Shown: piece by piece, positions 1 through 7,051 of the stretch
How the letters are laid out: the number at the start of each line of letters is the position of its first letter
How positions within the stretch are numbered: position 1 is the stretch's first letter
DNA from: DAHUYF01 sp035509275
GTDB lineage: Bacteria; Pseudomonadota; Alphaproteobacteria; ATCC43930; CGMCC-115725
Reading direction: 5' to 3'
Assembly (NCBI GenBank): GCA_035509275.1
Contig: DATJLU010000036.1
Span: forward strand, 1-64,000
DNA: 64,000 bases
Program-made: the position numbers and the translations under genes
The notes under the pieces: model-generated
What the model was told of the DNA's origin: nothing
What the model saw: the letters and a program-made list of their open reading frames with translations, nothing else
The model's database searches: none

Positions 1-20
1 GTCCCGCGGAATCTGCATCG

Positions 21-422
21 TCATATCCATTTGAAGGCGTTGAGGTTGGAAGCGATCGCTTGCCCGGCCCACACCGCAATCAGGCAAAGCACGATCGACA
101 ACACGATGTTGCCGCCGGCGCCGACCCACTCGCCGTCGTTCATCAGACTAAGCGTCTGCAGGCTGAACGACGAGAATGTCGTGAAGCCGCCGCACAGCCC
201 GATCATCACGAAAAGACGCGCGTTCTCCGACACCGGGAAGCGGCCGTGCGCCAATGTCAGCGTGCCAAAAAAGCCGATGATGAACGACCCCGCGACATTG
301 ATCGCGATCGTGCCCCACGGCATCGACCGGCTGATCGGCAGCGCCGCGACCGCGATCGCATACCGGGCAAGCGTGCCCAACGCGCCCCCGGCCATGACGT
401 AGAGACAGCTTGTGAACGACAT
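21..422 (-). CDS. crcB: Fluoride exporter CrcB/Fluc
   Basis: A 133-residue, four-helix membrane protein of the CrcB/Fluc family, which forms dual-topology dimeric channels that let fluoride leave the cell. Family signatures are visible: GGALGTLARY near the N-terminus, NVAGSFIIGF in helix 2 and GLCGGFTTFSSFS in helix 3. An open frame extends upstream to 503, but the ATG at 422 is preceded by GAAGGAG at good spacing and begins the conserved part, so it is the likely start. The leader holds a fluoride riboswitch and a terminator, which matches the function. It is divergent from nrdJ. The identification is firm. Confidence 0.95.
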   Translation of the reverse strand: MSFTSCLYVMAGGALGTLARYAIAVAALPISRSMPWGTIAINVAGSFIIGFFGTLTLAHGRFPVSENARLFVMIGLCGGFTTFSSFSLQTLSLMNDGEWVGAGGNIVLSIVLCLIAVWAGQAIASNLNAFKWI

Positions 423-450
423 GCGCGCTCCTTCTCGTACGGCGGGCATG

Positions 451-472
451 AAAAAACCCGCCACGCGGCGGG
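451..472 (-). terminator. Intrinsic terminator in the crcB leader (riboswitch expression platform)
   Basis: On the minus strand CCCGCC-GCGT-GGCGGG is followed at once by six T residues. It lies between the fluoride aptamer and the crcB ribosome binding site, so it most likely is the off-state of a transcriptional riboswitch: fluoride binding would prevent its formation. The hairpin is seen directly; the switching mechanism is inferred from known crcB-motif riboswitches. Confidence 0.8.
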
Positions 473-504
473 TCGGTGTCGGACGCACCCCTACCACCAA
501 CAAT

Positions 505-565
505 CCGCGGCAGGAGTCATCAGCCCTTTCAGGCGGTTTCGGGGAACCCCATCCCCATCGCCGCG
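505..565 (-). promoter_or_regulatory. Fluoride riboswitch (crcB motif RNA)
   Basis: Read on the minus strand, the leader contains GGCGATGGGGATGGGG, then AACCGCCTGAAAGGGCTGATG and ACTCCT. This matches the conserved core of the crcB motif: a GGCGATG start, an ACCGCC pairing partner, then GGCTGATGACTCCT. The GGCGAUG and CCGCC/GGC segments can form the aptamer helices and pseudoknot. It sits about 90 bases upstream of the crcB start, with an intrinsic terminator between. Assigned from the pattern; a covariance-model search would settle it. Confidence 0.85.
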
Positions 566-680
566 CACACTAAGGCACGCCGCCGGGCGACGCAATATTT
601 CGTCGCGCGGGCACTCGGACGAGCCGACCAGCGCAAAACCGCGGCAAGCGAAAAATGTGCGCTGTCACAAATTTTTTCGT

Positions 681-748
681 TTGACCGCCCCTGGGCTTTG
701 GGACAATCCTTTGGGTCCCAGAGATGGTCGACCCCCAAGATATGGTGG
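681..748 (+). promoter_or_regulatory. nrdJ promoter with two NrdR-like boxes
   Basis: Two 16-mers resemble the NrdR box ACACWATATWTWGTGT: GGACAATCCTTTGGGT at 701-716 and CCCCAAGATATGGTGG at 733-748. Each matches at 11 of 16 positions and they start 32 bp apart, which is the three-helical-turn spacing usual for paired NrdR sites. A TTGACC element at 681-686 could be the -35 hexamer, putting the -10 region inside the first box, as expected for repression. The boxes are imperfect, so this is a strong candidate and not a certainty. Confidence 0.55.
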
Positions 749-807
749 GTGGGGGAACTGGGATCAGGAAAGTAGCGGTAAGTAATTGCTCGTTCTTGGG
801 GGAACGC

Positions 808-3800
808 ATGCGCATCGAGCGTCGCTTCACGGCCGCGGATCGGGACGCCTATTCCGGGATCGAGTTCAAGACGGCGATCAGCGAAATCCGCAACCCTGAC
901 GGCTCGCGCGTCTTCCACCAGGCGGATGTCGAGGTCCCCGCGGCCTGGAGCCAGGTGGCCTGCGATATCCTCGCTCAGAAATATTTCCGCAAGGCCGGCA
1001 TCCCCGCGCGCTTGAAGCCGGTGCCGGAAGCCGACGTGCCTTCCTGGCTGTGGCGACACGAAGCGGAAACAGCCGCCGCGTCCGGGGCAAGCGCGGGCAA
1101 GCGCGGCGGCGCCGAAACCAGCGCCAAGGAGGTGTTCCACCGTCTCGCCGGCACCTGGACCTATTGGGGATGGAAAGGCGGCTATTTCGACAGCGAAGCG
1201 GATGCGCGCGCCTTTTATGACGAGACCTGCTTCATGCTGGCGAAGCAGATGGGCGTCCCCAACTCGCCGCAATGGTTCAACACCGGGCTTCATTGGGCCT
1301 ATGGCATCGACGGGCCGGCGCAGGGCCATCATTTCGTGGATTTCGCGACCGGTGCCGTGACCGCGTCCGCCAGCGCCTATGAGCATCCGCAGCCGCACGC
1401 CTGCTTCATACAGTCGGTATCGGACGATCTCGTCAACGAAGGCGGGATCATGGATTTGTGGGTGCGCGAGGCGCGCATCTTCAAATACGGCTCGGGCAGC
1501 GGCTCCAATTTCTCCAAGGTGCGCGGCGAAGGCGAGCGCCTTGCGGGCGGTGGCACATCGTCGGGCCTGATGAGCTTCCTGAAGATCGGCGACCGGGCGG
1601 CGGGCGCCATCAAGTCCGGCGCCACGACGCGGCGCGCGGCCAAGATGGTGACGGTCGACATCGACCATCCGGACATCGAGACCTATATCGACTGGAAGGT
1701 GATCGAGGAGCAGAAGGTCGCGGCGCTCGTCACCGGCTCGAAGGTCACGCAGACGCATTTGAACCGCGTCATGGCCGCCTGCCACGGCGCCGGCAGCGAA
1801 GCGCTCGGCCAGGGCCGCTTCGATCCGCACAAGAACCCCGCGCTCAAGCGCGAGATCCAGGCCGCGCGGCGCGCGATGATCCCCGAGCCCTATGTTCAAC
1901 GGGTCATCCAGTTCGCGTCCCAGGGGCACGAGACGATCGAGTTCCGCACCTATGACACGGATTGGGACAGCGACGCCTATCAGACCGTGTCCGGGCAGAA
2001 CGCCAACAACTCGGTCCGGGTCTCGAACGATTTCCTCGAGCGCGTGCGCGACGATCGCGACTGGCATCTGACCCGGCGCACGGACGGCAAGGTCGCGAAG
2101 ACGATGAAGGCGCGCGATCTGTGGGACAAAGTGGGTTATGCCGCCTGGGCCAGCGCCGATCCGGGCCTGCAATACGACACCACCATCAACGAGTGGCACA
2201 CCTGCCCCAATTCCGGCCGGATCAACGCCTCCAATCCGTGCTCGGAATACATGTTCCTCGACGACACGGCCTGCTGTCTCGCCGCGCTGAACCTGCTCGC
2301 GTTCCGCAAGGCCGACGGCACGTTCGACATTGCGTCCTTCGAGCAAGCGATCCGGATCTGGACCATCGTGCTCGAGATCTCGGTGCTGATGGCGCAGTAC
2401 CCCTCGCGCGAGATCGCGCGGCTGTCCTACGAGTACCGCCCCTTGGGCCTCGGCTACGCCAATATCGGCGGCCTTCTGATGGCGTGCGGGCTGCCTTATG
2501 ACAGCGATGCCGGCCGCGCCCTTTGCGGCGCGCTGACCGCGATCGTGACGGGCGTCGCCTATGCCACCTCGGCCGAGATGGCGGCCGAGCTGGGCCCCTT
2601 CGCGGGGTTCGCGGCGAACCGCGAGCCGATGCTGCGGGTCATCCGCAACCACCGGCGCGCGGCCATGGGCGAGTCCAAGGGGTATGAGCGGCTGTCGATC
2701 GCACCGGTGCCGCTCGACGCCGCCGCTTGCCCCGATCCGGCGCTCGTCGCCGCGGCACGGCGCGCCTGGGACCGGGCGCTGACGCTCGGCGAGGAGCACG
2801 GCTACCGCAACGCGCAGGCCACCGTGATCGCGCCGACCGGCACGACCGGCCTCGTCATGGATTGCGACACGACCGGCGTCGAGCCCGATTTCGCGCTCGT
2901 CAAGTTCAAGAAGCTCGCAGGGGGTGGATATTTCCGCATCATCAACCGCGGGGTGCCCGAAGCGCTGCAGACGCTGGGCTATGCACCCGCGGACATCGAG
3001 GCGATCACACGCTATGCCGTAGGCCACGGCACGCTGAAGGATGCGCCCGCGCTCAATCACAAGCAGCTCAAGGCCAAAGGCTTCACCGAGGGCGCGCTCG
3101 AGGTCCTGGAACACGCCCTCGCCTCGGCGTTCGACATCAAGTTCGCCTTCAACAAATGGACCATCGGCGAAGAGTTCTGCAAGGCCGCTTTCGGCTTCAC
3201 GCCGGAGCAGATGGCGGCGCCCGGCTTCGACATGCTGGCAGCGCTCGGCTTTTCGAAGTCGGACATCGAGGCCGCCAACATCTATTGCTGCGGCGCCATG
3301 ACGCTCGAAGGCGCGCCGCGACTGAAGGCCGAACATCTCCCGGTGTTCGACTGCGCCAATCCGTGCGGCCGCAACGGCAGGCGCTTCCTGTCGGTCGAGA
3401 GCCATATCCGCATGCTGGCCGCGGCACAGCCCTTCGTCTCGGGCGCGATCTCCAAGACCATCACCATGGCGAACACCGCGACGGTCGAGGAGTGCAAGGA
3501 CGCCTACATGCTGTCCTGGCGCCTGGCGCTCAAGGCCAACGCGCTCTACCGCGACGGCTCGAAGCTGTCGCAGCCGCTGCAATCGGCGCTCTTCGAGGAC
3601 GACGACGAGGAGCAGGCGGCGGATCTGATGGAGCGGCCGCCGCAAGCGCGCGTGCCGGTCATCGTCGAGCGCATCGTCGAGCGGGTGGTGGAGCGCGTCG
3701 TCGAGCGCATGCACCCGCGCGCCGAGCGCAAGCGCCTGCCGCAGCGGCGCAAAGGCTATACCCAGAAGGCGATCGTCGGCGGCCACAAGGTCTATCTGCG

Positions 3801-4512
3801 CACCGGCGAGTACGAAGACGGCACGCTCGCCGAAGTGTTCATCGACATGCACAAGGAGGGCTCGGCCTTCCGCTCGCTGATGAACAACTTCGCGATCGCG
3901 ATCTCGATCGGGCTGCAATATGGCGTGCCGCTCGAGGAATTCGTCGAGGCTTTCACCTTCACGCGGTTCGAGCCGGCGGGTGCCGTCGAGGGCAACGACG
4001 CCATCAAGATGGCGACCTCGCTCATCGACTATGTCTTCCGCGAGCTCGCGATCTCCTATCTCGGGCGGAACGACCTGGCGCATGTGCAGCCGGCCGACGT
4101 GCTGCCGGACACGGTCGGCAAGGGCGTGTCGGAATCGACCCTGCCGGACGGCGGCGGCCGTTCGGCCGAGATGGCCGGGCTGATGCAGCGCGTCGCCTCG
4201 ACCGGGTTCGTTCGCAACAAGCTTACCGTCCTGCAAGGCGGCGTCGGCACCATCGCCCAGTCGGGCTCGGCCGCGACGGCCACCGCGGCGAGCGCCGCTG
4301 CGGTCGAAATGACCCAAGGGTTGGCCGTGGCAGCGCTGCAACAAGAGCCGCCAGCGGTCGGCACCGTCGATAGCCGGCGCGAGCAGATCCGCGCGGCGAA
4401 ACTCAAAGGGTACGAGGGCGACAGTTGCGCGGAATGCGGCAACTTCACCCTGCTACGCAACGGAACCTGCCTCAAATGCGATACCTGCGGAAGCACTAGC
4501 GGCTGCAGCTGA
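808..4512 (+). CDS. nrdJ: Adenosylcobalamin-dependent (class II) ribonucleoside-diphosphate reductase
   Basis: A 1234-residue class II ribonucleotide reductase that makes deoxyribonucleotides with adenosylcobalamin as radical source, independent of oxygen. The catalytic set is visible: Cys199 in HACFIQSVSDD, the N-P-C-S-E motif at 476-480 that carries the active-site Asn, radical Cys478 and Glu, and the redox partner Cys489 in TACCLAALNL. The C-terminus has a four-cysteine zinc-type tail (CAECG, CLKCDTCG) that re-reduces the active site. A linker near residue 950 carries four tandem [IV]VER units. The start at MRIERRF follows GGGGGAA; an upstream in-frame ATG at 724 would overlap the NrdR boxes. 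A terminator follows the gene. Confidence 0.95.
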   Translation: MRIERRFTAADRDAYSGIEFKTAISEIRNPDGSRVFHQADVEVPAAWSQVACDILAQKYFRKAGIPARLKPVPEADVPSWLWRHEAETAAASGASAGKRGGAETSAKEVFHRLAGTWTYWGWKGGYFDSEADARAFYDETCFMLAKQMGVPNSPQWFNTGLHWAYGIDGPAQGHHFVDFATGAVTASASAYEHPQPHACFIQSVSDDLVNEGGIMDLWVREARIFKYGSGSGSNFSKVRGEGERLAGGGTSSGLMSFLKIGDRAAGAIKSGATTRRAAKMVTVDIDHPDIETYIDWKVIEEQKVAALVTGSKVTQTHLNRVMAACHGAGSEALGQGRFDPHKNPALKREIQAARRAMIPEPYVQRVIQFASQGHETIEFRTYDTDWDSDAYQTVSGQNANNSVRVSNDFLERVRDDRDWHLTRRTDGKVAKTMKARDLWDKVGYAAWASADPGLQYDTTINEWHTCPNSGRINASNPCSEYMFLDDTACCLAALNLLAFRKADGTFDIASFEQAIRIWTIVLEISVLMAQYPSREIARLSYEYRPLGLGYANIGGLLMACGLPYDSDAGRALCGALTAIVTGVAYATSAEMAAELGPFAGFAANREPMLRVIRNHRRAAMGESKGYERLSIAPVPLDAAACPDPALVAAARRAWDRALTLGEEHGYRNAQATVIAPTGTTGLVMDCDTTGVEPDFALVKFKKLAGGGYFRIINRGVPEALQTLGYAPADIEAITRYAVGHGTLKDAPALNHKQLKAKGFTEGALEVLEHALASAFDIKFAFNKWTIGEEFCKAAFGFTPEQMAAPGFDMLAALGFSKSDIEAANIYCCGAMTLEGAPRLKAEHLPVFDCANPCGRNGRRFLSVESHIRMLAAAQPFVSGAISKTITMANTATVEECKDAYMLSWRLALKANALYRDGSKLSQPLQSALFEDDDEEQAADLMERPPQARVPVIVERIVERVVERVVERMHPRAERKRLPQRRKGYTQKAIVGGHKVYLRTGEYEDGTLAEVFIDMHKEGSAFRSLMNNFAIAISIGLQYGVPLEEFVEAFTFTRFEPAGAVEGNDAIKMATSLIDYVFRELAISYLGRNDLAHVQPADVLPDTVGKGVSESTLPDGGGRSAEMAGLMQRVASTGFVRNKLTVLQGGVGTIAQSGSAATATAASAAAVEMTQGLAVAALQQEPPAVGTVDSRREQIRAAKLKGYEGDSCAECGNFTLLRNGTCLKCDTCGSTSGCS

Positions 4513-4572
4513 AAGCGGCGTGGCCCCAGCTAAAGCCTCCCGGCTGGCGCCACGCAGTTGAGGCAGTCTTCA

Positions 4573-4604
4573 GGGGTGCGGCCTTGGCCGCACCCCCTTT
4601 TTTT
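4573..4604 (+). terminator. Intrinsic terminator of nrdJ
   Basis: A perfect 11-bp stem, GGGGTGCGGCC and GGCCGCACCCC, with a TT loop is followed by a run of T residues at 4598-4604. It lies 60 bases after the nrdJ stop. Confidence 0.9.
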
Positions 4605-4639
4605 ATTCTCCGTCGCGGGGATGGAGCCGGAATTCGCTT

Positions 4640-4723
4640 CATATGATGGGATACCCTCGCCTGCCGGCGAGGGACCACGCGCAGTTGACTGGCCGGCCTT
4701 CGGAAACGAAGGCCGGTTTTTTT
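4640..4723 (+). ncRNA. Candidate small RNA between two plus-strand terminators
   Basis: The interval between the nrdJ terminator and a second plus-strand terminator contains no plausible coding frame, yet has a TATGAT hexamer at 4640-4645, a stem-loop CCCTCGCC/GGCGAGGG at about 4653-4672, a short linker and a complete Rho-independent terminator. This layout suits an independent transcript of about 70 nt. There is no clear -35 element and no known RNA family was recognised, so it could instead be a backup terminator. Confidence 0.3.
4693..4723 (+). terminator. Second plus-strand intrinsic terminator
   Basis: A perfect 10-bp stem CCGGCCTTCG / CGAAGGCCGG closed by a GAAA tetraloop is followed by seven T residues. 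The orientation terminates plus-strand transcripts, although the neighbouring gene at 4730 lies on the other strand. It is either the end of a small RNA or a backup for nrdJ. Confidence 0.85.
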
Positions 4724-4729
4724 CATGCC

Positions 4730-5350
4730 TCACTTCGCGGGAGCGGACCCCAGGAACGTCCCGAGCGCATCGGCCGGGAGATGCGAATAGTCTTTGGGGA
4801 CCTGGAACAAGGCCGGGTCGACCGGGCCCGGCTCGACATGGGACAGTTCCATGGCGATTTTCATCGGCCGCCCGCCATGCGCGCGCGTGACGGCCACGTC
4901 GAGCTTCGCCAGCACGCCCGCCCGGGTTATCCACAGATACCCGTCGGCACGGCTGCCATCCTTCGCAATGTGGTCGATCCGATACTTGGTGGTGGCGAGT
5001 CCGGCGATCTCCTCGGTCCCGTCCGGGTGGCGCGTCAGGTCGGGCGCGTCGAGTTCCGCTAACAAGGCCGGCAACGGGAAGTCGACCTCGGTTTTCACAG
5101 CGGGAAGGACGAGAATTCCCTGTGCCGTCACATCATCGAGCAAGAACACGCCGCGCATGCCCAAGAGGTCCTGCTCGTGCCGTTCGTGCCCTTTTTCGTG
5201 ATAGGCGGGCCCGGAATATTGCCGCCCATCGACCGTGACCGTGCGCCAGGCATGGTAGGAAAGCGACGAATCGCCAAGCATCGCGGCACTGGCGGGCGCG
5301 GCGGCGAGGATCACGGCGGCAAGCGCGAGCGGCGCGACGACGGGACGCAT
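4730..5350 (-). CDS. Secreted protein of unknown function
   Basis: A 206-residue protein with a clear N-terminal signal peptide (short basic start, hydrophobic LALAAVILAAAP, cleavage near ASA-AM), so it is probably periplasmic. The mature part has no motif that I recognise. It alternates short beta-like stretches and Gly/Asp turns, and ends in VPKDYSHLPADALG, which recalls DUF4412 or LolA-like periplasmic beta proteins, but that is only an impression. It is a single gene, divergent from the FemAB-like gene at 5444. The plus-strand terminator at 4693-4723 lies just past its stop but is not oriented for it. Confidence 0.7.
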   Translation of the reverse strand: MRPVVAPLALAAVILAAAPASAAMLGDSSLSYHAWRTVTVDGRQYSGPAYHEKGHERHEQDLLGMRGVFLLDDVTAQGILVLPAVKTEVDFPLPALLAELDAPDLTRHPDGTEEIAGLATTKYRIDHIAKDGSRADGYLWITRAGVLAKLDVAVTRAHGGRPMKIAMELSHVEPGPVDPALFQVPKDYSHLPADALGTFLGSAPAK

Positions 5351-5443
5351 GGTTGCTCCATAATCCGCGATTGCGGCACTTTCACGGCAGGCCGCCGGAG
5401 GATTATGATTCGGCCGGCGGCGTGAGAAAGGTCGACCCTAGGC

Positions 5444-6607
5444 ATGGCGGATGGCGGCGAGCGGCTTAGCGTGCGCATGGTGGACAAGCTCGCGGACGTG
5501 CCGGCGGCCGCCTGGGATGCCTGCGCGGGGCCGGAGAACCCGTTCGTTTGCCACGGCTTCCTCGAAGCGCTCGAGGCGAGCGGATCGGCGACCGCGAAGA
5601 CCGGCTGGCTGCCGCAGCATCTGGTGCTCGAGAACGCGGCCGGGAAGATGCTGGGCGCGGTGCCGCTTTATCTCAAGGGCCATTCCTATGGCGAATACGT
5701 GTTCGACCATGGCTGGGCCTCGGCCTTGGAGCAGGCAGGCGGCCGCTATTACCCGAAGCTTCAAGCGTGCGTGCCCTTCACCCCGGCAACCGGGCCGCGG
5801 CTTCTGCTCCATCCCGAAGCGGGCGAAGAGGGCGCCCAGCTTCTGATCGAGGCGCTGATCGAAGTGGCGCGGCGACGCAAAGTGTCATCGCTTCACGTCA
5901 CCTTCCCGACCGAGGCGGAATGGGAGCGGCTCGGCAAAGCCGGCTTCTTGCAGCGGCTCGGCCGTCAGTTCCATTGGGAGAATGACGGCTATGCGACCTT
6001 CGACGATTTCCTCGAAGCGCTCAATTCGAGGAAGCGCAAGCAGATTCGCCGCGAGCGGCGCGACGCGCTGCAAGGCGGGCTCGAGATCGAGACCCTGACC
6101 GGCGGCGATCTCGAGACCCGGCATTGGGACGCATTCTACCGGTTCTATATCTCGACCTCGGACCGGAAATGGGGATCGGCCTATCTGACGCGGTCGTTCT
6201 TCGATCTGATCGGCGCGCGCATTCCGGAAAAAGTCGTGCTGATCATGGTGCGCCAAGGAAGCCGCTATGTCGCGGGGGCGCTCAATCTCGTGGGCACCAC
6301 GACGCTGTTCGGCCGCAACTGGGGCTGCCACGGCGACTTCCCGTTCCTGCATTTCGAGGCGTGCTATTACCGCGCCATCGATTTCGCGATCGAACGCGGC
6401 CTGAAGCGGGTCGAGGCCGGCGCGCAAGGTCAGCACAAGATCCAGCGCGGATATTTGCCGTCCCACACCTACAGCGCGCACTGGATCCGCGACCCCGGCT
6501 TCGCGCGCGCCGTCGCCGACTTCGTCCAGCGCGAACGCCGCGCCGTCGAGCGCGAGATGGACGCCCTTGAAGAAGCCCTATCGCCCTTCAAGTGCGAGGT
6601 GGAATAA
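5444..6607 (+). CDS. FemAB-like GNAT-fold acyltransferase (peptidogalycan biosynthesis family, DUF482)
   Basis: A 387-residue cytosolic protein of the PF04339/COG3146 family, a GNAT-fold group related to the FemAB aminoacyl-tRNA-using transferases. Typical sequences are NPFVCHGFLEALEASGSA near residue 30, TGWLPQHLVLE, the Arg/Lys-rich FLEALNSRKRKQIRRERR near 190, and FGRNWGCHGDFPFLHFEACYYRAIDFAIERGL followed by EAGAQGQHKIQRGY. The substrate is not established for this family; links to the cell envelope are inferred from the fold. Length is normal. The start is the ATG at 5444, after an AAAGG-like element. Confidence 0.85.
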   Translation: MADGGERLSVRMVDKLADVPAAAWDACAGPENPFVCHGFLEALEASGSATAKTGWLPQHLVLENAAGKMLGAVPLYLKGHSYGEYVFDHGWASALEQAGGRYYPKLQACVPFTPATGPRLLLHPEAGEEGAQLLIEALIEVARRRKVSSLHVTFPTEAEWERLGKAGFLQRLGRQFHWENDGYATFDDFLEALNSRKRKQIRRERRDALQGGLEIETLTGGDLETRHWDAFYRFYISTSDRKWGSAYLTRSFFDLIGARIPEKVVLIMVRQGSRYVAGALNLVGTTTLFGRNWGCHGDFPFLHFEACYYRAIDFAIERGLKRVEAGAQGQHKIQRGYLPSHTYSAHWIRDPGFARAVADFVQRERRAVEREMDALEEALSPFKCEVE

Positions 6608-6625
6608 CGGCGCGAAGGATAATTT

Positions 6626-6697
6626 TTGACGAAGACGTCTGATTGAATATTTAAAGAGATTATAGTGCGGCAGGTTACATGTAACCTATCTCGGAGA
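6626..6697 (+). promoter_or_regulatory. Promoter, palindromic operator and SD of the MazE/MazF remnant
   Basis: An AT-rich stretch holds TTGACG (6626-6631) and TATTTA (6648-6653) with 16-bp spacing. Twenty bases on is a perfect 14-bp palindrome, GGTTACATGTAACC (6673-6686), and then GGAGAG (6692-6697), five bases before an ATG at 6702. Promoter, operator and SD in this order fit an autoregulated antitoxin operon. Hexamers and palindrome are seen; function is inferred. Confidence 0.5.
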
Positions 6698-6925
6698 GTA
6701 TATGCCATCCGCTCATCGATCGTAGGATCACGGGCAAGGGTAAAGCGGCACCGCGACCGGCTCCGTGCGCAAGGACTACGACCGATACAGATTTGGGTTC
6801 CGGACGTCACGACGCGGCATTTCCGCGCTGAGGCCCACCGTCAGTCGTTGGCGGTGTCCAAGAGTCCACACGCCGTCGACGATCAAGCGTTCATTGACGC
6901 CATTTCGGTCGGATTCGATGAATGA
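6665..6925 (+). CDS. MazE-like antitoxin (DUF3018), 5' end apparently damaged
   Basis: The reading frame from residue 25 on (RVKRHRDRLRAQGLRPIQIW to DDQAFIDAISVGFDE) matches the MazE-like antitoxin family PF11455/DUF3018, a DNA-binding antitoxin partnered with MazF nucleases. The only in-frame start codon is a GTG at 6665, which lies upstream of the palindromic operator and lacks a good SD. The ATG with a well-placed GGAGAG (6702) is in another frame and meets a stop after seven codons, so loss of one base near the 5' end is likely. The stop overlaps the toxin start (ATGA at 6922-6925). The core looks intact, but expression as written is doubtful. Confidence 0.65.
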   Translation: MRQVTCNLSRRVYAIRSSIVGSRARVKRHRDRLRAQGLRPIQIWVPDVTTRHFRAEAHRQSLAVSKSPHAVDDQAFIDAISVGFDE

Positions 6926-7041
6926 GGCGCGGCGAGATATGGACTGCGTCCATCGTGCGCCTTAATCGCGCGATGATGGTGTTCCTCGGCCTCGCTCAAT
7001 CACCCTCGGCGCGCCGGCGCGCGTCGCAAAAAACGGCTTAG
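6922..7041 (+). pseudogene. Internally deleted mazF-type toxin remnant
   Basis: Starting inside the ATGA overlap with the antitoxin, a 39-codon frame reads MRRGEIWTA, then SIVRLNRAMMVFLGLAQSPS and a basic tail. The first eight residues are the standard start of MazF toxins of the DUF3018-linked type, and RLNRAMMVFLGLA is their standard C-terminal helix. Intact members are about 110-115 residues, so roughly 70-80 central codons, with most of the nuclease barrel, are missing in frame. The product cannot be an active nuclease. Read from the sequence by comparison with the remembered family; too short to be found by most gene callers. Confidence 0.75.
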
Positions 7042-7051
7042 ACTCCTATCC

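Noticed and set aside
529..4344. A 1271-codon open frame on the minus strand opposite nrdJ
   Set aside because: It lies antisense to an unmistakable NrdJ with all catalytic motifs. Long antisense frames are common at this GC content, and its sequence is Arg/Gly/Ala/His-rich without any domain.
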